Shown here in pieces: positions 58,879 through 64,000 of a DNA stretch of 64,000 nucleotides; positions within the stretch are counted from its first letter, which is position 1; the number at the start of each line of letters is the position of its first letter. Under the pieces are notes generated by a model that was not told the origin of the DNA, searched no databases, and saw only the letters and a list, made by a program, of their open reading frames with translations. A program made the translations under genes and the position numbers. Origin of the DNA: CP2-2F sp034436355 (GTDB taxonomy: Bacteria; Chloroflexota; Anaerolineae; Aggregatilineales; UBA2796); NCBI GenBank assembly GCA_034436355.1, contig DAOTVQ010000002.1, positions 70,943-134,942 on the forward strand, written 5' to 3'.

Positions 58879-59012
58879 GCACAGAGGGCAGGTTAGCTTG
58901 CCAATGCTTTGTGCAGTCAAAGCCGCACACAGAAGGTTTAAAAAGTCGACAGCTGATTATCCTAATTATAAAATCATTAAATGGGCAGTTGAGCGTACTC
59001 GGAGGTGTTTAA

Positions 59013-59243
59013 GTGGCAAAGGTAATCCAGTTAGTGCCTGATGCACTTATAGCAACCACGCAAGTTTTTGCCAAGCGTGCAGAACACTTGCAGCACCTGC
59101 ATTGGCAGGTGAAAGCGCACGTTGAACAACTACGCAGCGGCGGCTGGATAGGTGCTGGTGCGGAGAGTTTCTATGCTGAGATGAAAGAAGTTGTTTTACC
59201 TGCTTTACAGCGGCTTGTTGATGCCCTACAAAACGGTGTGTAG
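59013..59243 (+). CDS. WXG100-like domain, N-terminal part of a broken gene
   Basis: 76 residues from GTG 59013 with CGGAGG upstream. It is a two-helix hairpin of the WXG100 kind: the central turn SGGWIGAGAESFYAEM has W-I-G in the WxG place, and amphipathic helices lie on both sides. It ends at an in-frame TAG (59241-59243). The same frame stays open for another 370 bases and first reads SIVKLLQQAEEEAAALF, which is how the second WXG100 helix of such proteins normally continues. So the TAG seems to cut the protein short. WXG100 proteins are secreted by type VII-like systems; no such system is seen nearby. Confidence 0.7.
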   Translation: MAKVIQLVPDALIATTQVFAKRAEHLQHLHWQVKAHVEQLRSGGWIGAGAESFYAEMKEVVLPALQRLVDALQNGV

Positions 59244-59615
59244 TATACACAAAGCATAGTTAAACTCTTACAACAGGCAGAAGAAGAAGCGGCAGCACTG
59301 TTTGTGGGCGAGTCAGAAGGTGAAGTGCCTAGCAGTGCTGAGAAAGTTGCTTTTGCACAGCCTGTTATCTATTTTAAGCACGATTTCGAAGGTGTGAAGG
59401 CACGCTCTGTCCCAGAGAGTGGGTATAGCGAGAGGGAAGGCACACCCATCAATTGGACTGATCCGCGTAGGATGCACACCAACAGCACACCTGCCCCAAT
59501 AAGCCATAATGCACTTACCAGCACAACCTGCCTATGGGCTAACTTTGACACACTCAAAGGGCTTGTTCCGCAACTGCTGCACAGCGTTGGAACAGAGAGC
59601 AAGACACCGGCTTGA
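59244..59615 (+). pseudogene. Downstream in-frame part of the interrupted WXG100 gene
   Basis: This stretch continues the WXG100 frame after the TAG and is open to TGA 59615. It would need read-through or a TAG-free allele to be joined to the WXG100 part; on its own it could start at GTG 59304 and give 103 residues. The text passes from the coiled QQAEEEAAALF helix to a linker of Ser/Pro/Thr character and ends LKGLVPQLLHS. At about 59575-59590 the reading appears to shift to the frame of the next feature. No independent ribosome binding site is convincing. Confidence 0.5.
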
Positions 59616-60247
59616 GCGACACTGCTTTTGTTGCCTACATGATTGCCCATTTAGACCGCGAAGATCGGGTACGCACTTTTGGCGCAAGGTGGGTATTCGA
59701 TGCAATCGGTGATTTGGCTACTTCTTATGGGTATGATGGCACTGTTGGGCTTGCCAACATAAGGCTTAGCACTGTTCATGAAATACTGAACGGGAAAATT
59801 CCATTGCCCAATGGTCAAAATATAGATTTCGACCATACACGCTCACTAGAGATATTTCAGAGAATCTGGAATGCGTTTCAAGCAGACCGCATGGCTGCAC
59901 CCTACTTCGCACCACTTGAGAGAACGATTCTCGTTCTGAGCAATGCCGAAGTCAGTATTGAGTTGCTTGCTGCAAACACACTGAGAGGCATCATACGCGC
60001 TCAGGAAATAGGCGTATCTCCTTCAATGGCGAATCTTGCGTCGTGGTCTTTAGCTGGCATTCAGTCGCAGGAAGAAGATAATCGATCAGATCGAAAAGAT
60101 GAGATAGATATTCATGTCTCAGCTATATTAGAGAAAGTTCAGATGCTTCTGCCTAGTCAGGCATGTGATATGGGTTTGCAGTGGTCTACAAATCCGAGTG
60201 GGGAGTTCAACTTAGGCGGCACATTTACACGTGACTGGATCAACTGA
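59612..60247 (+). pseudogene. C-terminal domain of the broken WXG100-associated gene, lysozyme/transglycosylase-like
   Basis: 211 residues if translated from TTG 59612 (overlapping the previous TGA); ATG 59639 is another start. The frame is open further upstream to about 59552 without a start and reads QRWNREQDTGLSDTAFV, which continues smoothly into this domain, so the N-terminal part of the domain is in this frame before any start codon. The core SYGYDGTVGLANIRLSTVHEI resembles the Glu/Asp-Gly-x-x-GLAQI region of lytic transglycosylase-like folds, but I do not claim a catalytic residue. It is best read as the effector end of the WXG100 protein, now out of frame. Confidence 0.5.
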
Positions 60248-60258
60248 AGGTGGATGAG

Positions 60259-61245
60259 ATGAAACACAAGTGGGTATGGCTTGTAAGTATTACAGCAGCC
60301 CTGCTGGCTGCCTGCCATGTTGAGAGCGCTCAGCCTTCCCTATGGACACCCACGGGCGATTGGATCGTGTTCAGTTGTTCAACGCCGTGGGAGAAATCTG
60401 AACTGTATCTGGTTCGCCCCGATGGGAGCGACTTACACCTTCTCTTTGCGAATGGCGCACTCAACACAGGCGCTGTTTGGTCGCCTGATGGCGAATGGAT
60501 CGCTTTCACATCAGCCTTTAAGGAAAACACATTCTTCTCCTACCGCAAGCGTGATGCTGACGTATACAGGATACGCCCGGATGGAAGCGCGGTACAGCAA
60601 CTGACTAATAGTCATCATGACGAGCGGTTTCAGGACTGGTCACCGACGGATCACAATCAGATCATCATCACACAATCGCGCACGCGCCCTAGTGGGATAG
60701 GGTCTACAAATGACTTGTTTGGGTTAGACTTGTCTGTAGAAAACTGGCGTCAGATCACCTTCGAAGAGTTCGTATATGACGCAAAGTTCTCGCCCGACGG
60801 CACGAAAATTGCCTATTCGAGTGGTTCCGGACTCCATCTCATATCGCCGAAAGGTACGGACGAACGTTCTGTGATCGACGGCGGCGCAATCTTCGCGCCC
60901 GCTTGGTCGCCCGATATGACACATATGCTAGTGATTAAAGTGGAACTTCATATCGTTAATCTCGATAGCTTAACACCGCCCAATGACGCAATGATCCTGA
61001 GCCTTTTGACGCAAGAGATAAAGATTACCTTGATAGGTGGCTCGGCGGGCTGGTCGCCTGATGGTGAATGGGTTGTGTTTGCTCACGACAACAAGCTATA
61101 CAAAATTCGCCCTGATGGTAGCGATCTTGAGGAAATTGTGGAAGTCTCAGATTGTTTAGCAAGTAGCCCGCATTGGTATACTTTCGGGAAAATACCTTCC
61201 TCAGGCGCAACACTAACGGTAACACCGCCGCCACTCATACCGTAA
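60259..61245 (+). CDS. TolB-like beta-propeller lipoprotein
   Basis: 328 residues from ATG 60259 (AAGGTGG upstream); a GTG at 60250 is less likely. Lipobox LLAAC with Cys19. The rest consists of PD40/WD40-like blades: WTPTGDWIVFSC, WSPDGEWIAFTS, FSPDGTKIAYSS, WSPDMTHMLVIK and WSPDGEWVVFAHD, and repeated Y-x-V/I-RPDGSDL. It is a surface-anchored sensor or binding protein of unknown partner. It comes 11 bases after the broken WXG100 gene, and the two may once have been cotranscribed. Confidence 0.82.
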   Translation: MKHKWVWLVSITAALLAACHVESAQPSLWTPTGDWIVFSCSTPWEKSELYLVRPDGSDLHLLFANGALNTGAVWSPDGEWIAFTSAFKENTFFSYRKRDADVYRIRPDGSAVQQLTNSHHDERFQDWSPTDHNQIIITQSRTRPSGIGSTNDLFGLDLSVENWRQITFEEFVYDAKFSPDGTKIAYSSGSGLHLISPKGTDERSVIDGGAIFAPAWSPDMTHMLVIKVELHIVNLDSLTPPNDAMILSLLTQEIKITLIGGSAGWSPDGEWVVFAHDNKLYKIRPDGSDLEEIVEVSDCLASSPHWYTFGKIPSSGATLTVTPPPLIP

Positions 61246-61318
61246 AACTAAGCAGCATTTACCACGCATGAGCAGACACGCTCCAAAATCGCTGGACGCA
61301 ATGGAGGATACCGATAAA

Positions 61319-61350
61319 GCCTGTGGATGCCATGTGTGCTATCCACAGGC
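61319..61350 (-). terminator. Hairpin terminator after the NHL-repeat membrane protein
   Basis: GCCTGTGGAT (61319-61328) pairs with ATCCACAGGC (61341-61350), 10 base pairs with a 12-base loop, 12 bases past the stop codon of the minus-strand gene. A short TTTAT tail follows on the minus strand. Confidence 0.6.
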
Positions 61351-61361
61351 GTATCGTACCG

Positions 61362-64000
61362 CTAGAAATCGCGGGAGGTTGCCTCTGGCGTTGCCATCGG
61401 TGCTTCTTCGGTGCTGAGTTCAGCAGGTGTGGCATCGTCCGTCGGCACGCCCAGATCAAAGTCACGCGGCGAGATAGCGCTGAACATCAGACCGGGGAAG
61501 GCATTCTGCCCAAAGCGCAGCAAGCGCGCACCGCCAGCATCGCTCAGGAACAGACGCCCTTGCCCATCAAAGGCGATGCCGCCCAACACACCGAACTGGT
61601 TCAACTGCACGAACGGCACAGTGCCTAGCCTGCCAAAGGCAAGGGCAGGGTTGCCCAGCGTATCGTAGACCAGCACGCGCCCAACATCGGGATCCGTCAC
61701 AAACAGGTAGTTGCCGGACGGATCAAGCGCCAAGTAAGGACGGTTGCCGCTATCTTGGTTGGGTGTAGTGCCATACCAACCTGTGATCTCCCAAGAGCGC
61801 ACATACTGCCCTTCAAGGGTAAAGACATCTACGCGCTTGTTCCATGTGCTGGCAATGAAAATTTCATTGGTGCGTTCGTTGATCGCCAAGCCGACAGGCT
61901 CAAAGAGCGAACCGAGTTCCGTGCCGCGCTGCCCAATGTCGTAGAGCCAGTTGCCCTCTCGATCATAGACGCGCACACGCTTGTTACCTGTATCCGCCAC
62001 GAAAACGCGCCCGCGTGAGTCAACCTTGATGTCACGCGGTCCGTAAAATCCTACAGCACTGCCCATCACCTCAGGGATAGCTTGTTCAAAGGTTCCCCAG
62101 GCGCGCAGCGGCGTGCCATCATTCGCAAAAACTTGCACACGGTGATGCCATGTATCCGCGACGTAGATCGTGCCGTCGTTAGCTACGGCAATGCCCCATG
62201 GTTCCCGCAGCACGCCTAGCTCACCGACTATATTCGGATCGCCGCTGGTGTTTGGCGTGCCAAACTCGCGCTGGAAGCGTCCATCCGCATCGTAGATCAG
62301 GATGCGCCCGTTGCGCGTATCCGCCACATAAAGCGATCCATCCGCGCCGATTGCCAACCCACGCGGCGCGTTTAGGGCAGTTTCAGTTGGCAGCACAAAC
62401 TCGGCAGCACAAGTATCACAGCGCAAGGTGGCGAAGGGGTCTTCCGGCAAACCGCTCACCCGTGCCGTACCAACGCCAAAGTCCCATAACTGCGCTGCCA
62501 CATCCTTACGGACAAAAAACGCCAAGCGGTCGGAGACGGACCACTTATCGAGGGTAAACGAGGTGGCAGTGTTGCCTGTCATGCGCTGATAGGCGCGGGT
62601 ATAAGTTGTGTAATCGCGGTTCCACCAAATATCCCACAAGGCACGGGTCATTTCGGGATCGGCGAAAGCATCATCTACGCGCTTCAAGGTCAGCCCAAAG
62701 TATTCCTGCATGGGCCACCACAGCCGAATCATATCAAAACGGTAGAACTTATCGCCCACCTGTGCGGCGATCTTGGTGCTGTTGTTGGCACCGACCATCA
62801 GCGCGACGTACTGATCAATATCAGGAATGCCGCCCGTCAGGTCGCCTAGATAGCGCCCATTCGGGAAGTTGCGGAAATACCACGAGCCGGGCCACGATAC
62901 TTCATTATCATAGCCAACGCGAATCTCCATACCATCCGTCGTGCGGCGGCTAATTTCCTCAATATAGTTGATTACGGTCTTGTTGGCAGGTGCAGCATGT
63001 GCATAGACCATAAACTCGGCAGCCGTATCATAGTTAATGTAGGCAGCCATCCAAGCGTGGCGCGCCGTGAGAACTGCCAGCAAGGCAAAGAAGCCAAGCA
63101 AACCAACGCGCACGGTCTGCTGAATGCCGATCACCTGCCAAATCCGCACAATGGCGTAAAGCACAATTCCTGTCAGGATGATTGCCCCGAACCACGCAAA
63201 GGTTTGCAGTTGCTGCTCGCGAGATAGACCACCAACGCCAAAGCGCAGCAAGCCAATCACGTTGACCGCACCAAAGACAGCGATTGGGATCAGGAAGATC
63301 AGCGCCCAACTGCGCCGCCAGAAGGCTGCCCAGTCCACTTTTTCCAGCAGTGTGCCAAGATACCAGCCCGTCGAGAGTGCAAAGGGTAATGCAATGTGTG
63401 TGGTCAACCACGGCATTTTCTCGCCCGCCAAAGTGAGCGCAAAGAGGATCAGCACGCCCCAGAAGCCAACAAAGACGTTAAAGAGTGGGCGTTTGATCAC
63501 CTCTGCCACTGGAATAGTTAGCCGTTGATCCGCATCGGGGATGGCGTGATGATCAGGCGGTGATGACTCCTGAGCCTCCTCAAGCGACTCGAACGCTGAT
63601 TCGCCCTGCACTTGCCCCGCCATTTGTGCGTTGGCAGGCGTCTCGGCGCGCTCGTAATCAGGCGCGTTGTTTTCTGCAAGGCGTTCGGTATTGGCGGCAG
63701 CGCGCTCAGCACGTTCTGCCTCAACAGCGGCGTAGCGTTCGGCACGGAATTTCCAGAACTGCGAGAGTCCCAGCACGCCCGCGAACATTGCGCCAATCGT
63801 CACCAGATACTCGTAGATGGGTAGTTGGATCAGCATGTAGTAGTACTGTGGCTGACCGCCGCGCCGCACGCCCTGCTGTGCCAACCAATAGCCCAACGAC
63901 CCAACCACACCCGTTGCCACACCCTGTGGATTGGTGAACATGGTGGTGAAGAAGAAGGCAAACACGCCGTAGAAAGCTGCTGTACAAGTCAGCCACAAGC
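61362..64000 (-). CDS. Agl23/TIGR03663-like membrane protein with C-terminal NHL repeats, 5' truncated by window edge
   Basis: At least 878 residues; the frame is open to the right edge, so the start and the first helices lie outside. The visible N-terminal part has several membrane helices up to about residue 315 with a Glu/Ala-rich cytoplasmic insertion at about 95-160. A soluble region (EIRVGYDNEVSWPGSWYFR) matches the Agl23/TIGR03663 group of GT39-type proteins often found in Chloroflexota. The last 330 residues are a six-bladed NHL propeller with repeats such as EPWGIAVANDGTIYVADTWH, YGPRDIKVDSRGRVFVADTG and EPVGLAINERTNEIFIASTW. Catalytic function is unproved; a role in protein or lipid glycosylation is inferred. 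Confidence 0.85.
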   Translation of the reverse strand, partial: LWLTCTAAFYGVFAFFFTTMFTNPQGVATGVVGSLGYWLAQQGVRRGGQPQYYYMLIQLPIYEYLVTIGAMFAGVLGLSQFWKFRAERYAAVEAERAERAAANTERLAENNAPDYERAETPANAQMAGQVQGESAFESLEEAQESSPPDHHAIPDADQRLTIPVAEVIKRPLFNVFVGFWGVLILFALTLAGEKMPWLTTHIALPFALSTGWYLGTLLEKVDWAAFWRRSWALIFLIPIAVFGAVNVIGLLRFGVGGLSREQQLQTFAWFGAIILTGIVLYAIVRIWQVIGIQQTVRVGLLGFFALLAVLTARHAWMAAYINYDTAAEFMVYAHAAPANKTVINYIEEISRRTTDGMEIRVGYDNEVSWPGSWYFRNFPNGRYLGDLTGGIPDIDQYVALMVGANNSTKIAAQVGDKFYRFDMIRLWWPMQEYFGLTLKRVDDAFADPEMTRALWDIWWNRDYTTYTRAYQRMTGNTATSFTLDKWSVSDRLAFFVRKDVAAQLWDFGVGTARVSGLPEDPFATLRCDTCAAEFVLPTETALNAPRGLAIGADGSLYVADTRNGRILIYDADGRFQREFGTPNTSGDPNIVGELGVLREPWGIAVANDGTIYVADTWHHRVQVFANDGTPLRAWGTFEQAIPEVMGSAVGFYGPRDIKVDSRGRVFVADTGNKRVRVYDREGNWLYDIGQRGTELGSLFEPVGLAINERTNEIFIASTWNKRVDVFTLEGQYVRSWEITGWYGTTPNQDSGNRPYLALDPSGNYLFVTDPDVGRVLVYDTLGNPALAFGRLGTVPFVQLNQFGVLGGIAFDGQGRLFLSDAGGARLLRFGQNAFPGLMFSAISPRDFDLGVPTDDATPAELSTEEAPMATPEATSRDF

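Noticed and set aside
59241..59243. In-frame TAG read through as a recoded codon (for example pyrrolysine)
   Set aside because: No pyl genes or recoding signals seen, and a second lesion downstream points to simple gene decay.
1..64000. CRISPR array, insertion sequence, integrase or prophage
   Set aside because: No regularly spaced repeats, no transposase or integrase frames, and no terminal inverted repeats with target duplications were seen.

Overview
The window looks like a chromosomal segment of a Chloroflexota bacterium, most likely Anaerolineae-like. The evidence is moderately high GC, tightly packed genes with many 4-base overlaps, lipoproteins followed by Thr/Pro-rich linkers, WXG100-type proteins, an Agl23-type membrane protein fused to NHL repeats, and a T-box leader in front of a threonyl-tRNA synthetase that lacks the TGS domain. 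This assignment is inference from gene content. I saw no tRNA, rRNA, CRISPR array, insertion sequence or phage module.

Layout. 1-8 kb: mixed housekeeping genes. These are the end of a formylglycine-generating-enzyme-like gene, a CCA-adding-type nucleotidyltransferase, a GNAT acetyltransferase, a cupin, the rplJ-rplL ribosomal operon with an attenuated leader and a strong promoter, a Tat-lipoprotein molybdopterin oxidoreductase with a beta-propeller partner, and an ABC-2-like permease. 8-11.6 kb: an M24 aminopeptidase, a YqiA-type hydrolase and a divergent argininosuccinate-lyase-family enzyme. 11.6-18.2 kb: a minus-strand cluster (degenerate PrsW-like protein, membrane-anchored protein, secreted trypsin-like protease, O-methyltransferase, polyprenyl-phosphate sugar-1-phosphate transferase, DUF429 protein) with a promoter at 18.3 kb. 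18.5-21.2 kb: a T-box-controlled unit holding a 123-residue unknown protein and thrS. 21.2-24.3 kb: ribonuclease Z and a GT39-type protein. 24.4-28.6 kb: a double-HTH regulator, a nucleoside/sugar-type ABC permease, and an ABC ATPase that carries transmembrane hairpins inserted into both nucleotide-binding domains, which is the most unusual object here.

28.6-35 kb: M28 peptidase, cell-wall amidase, glutaredoxin-like protein, glpK, a glycosyltransferase and a MenA/UbiA prenyltransferase. 35-53.7 kb: a long, collinear glycan assembly cluster with Wzm/Wzt-type export, about ten glycosyltransferases, NeuD-like acyltransferase, DegT aminotransferase, a hexapeptide acyltransferase, an O-antigen ligase/polymerase-like protein and two GT39-type proteins. 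It would build, decorate and export a surface polysaccharide; the sugar-1-phosphate transferase at 12.4-13.8 kb could prime it.

53.9-58.8 kb: acyl-CoA catabolism, with two acyl-CoA dehydrogenases and an acyl-CoA mutase large subunit whose active-site residues match isobutyryl-CoA mutase rather than methylmalonyl-CoA mutase. 59-61.2 kb: a WXG100-domain gene that is broken by an in-frame TAG and an apparent frameshift, followed by a beta-propeller lipoprotein. 61.4-64 kb: the 3' part of an Agl23-like membrane protein with NHL repeats, running off the right edge. Stretches over 300 bases without a gene: only 18242-18819, which holds two hairpins, two promoters and the T-box leader.
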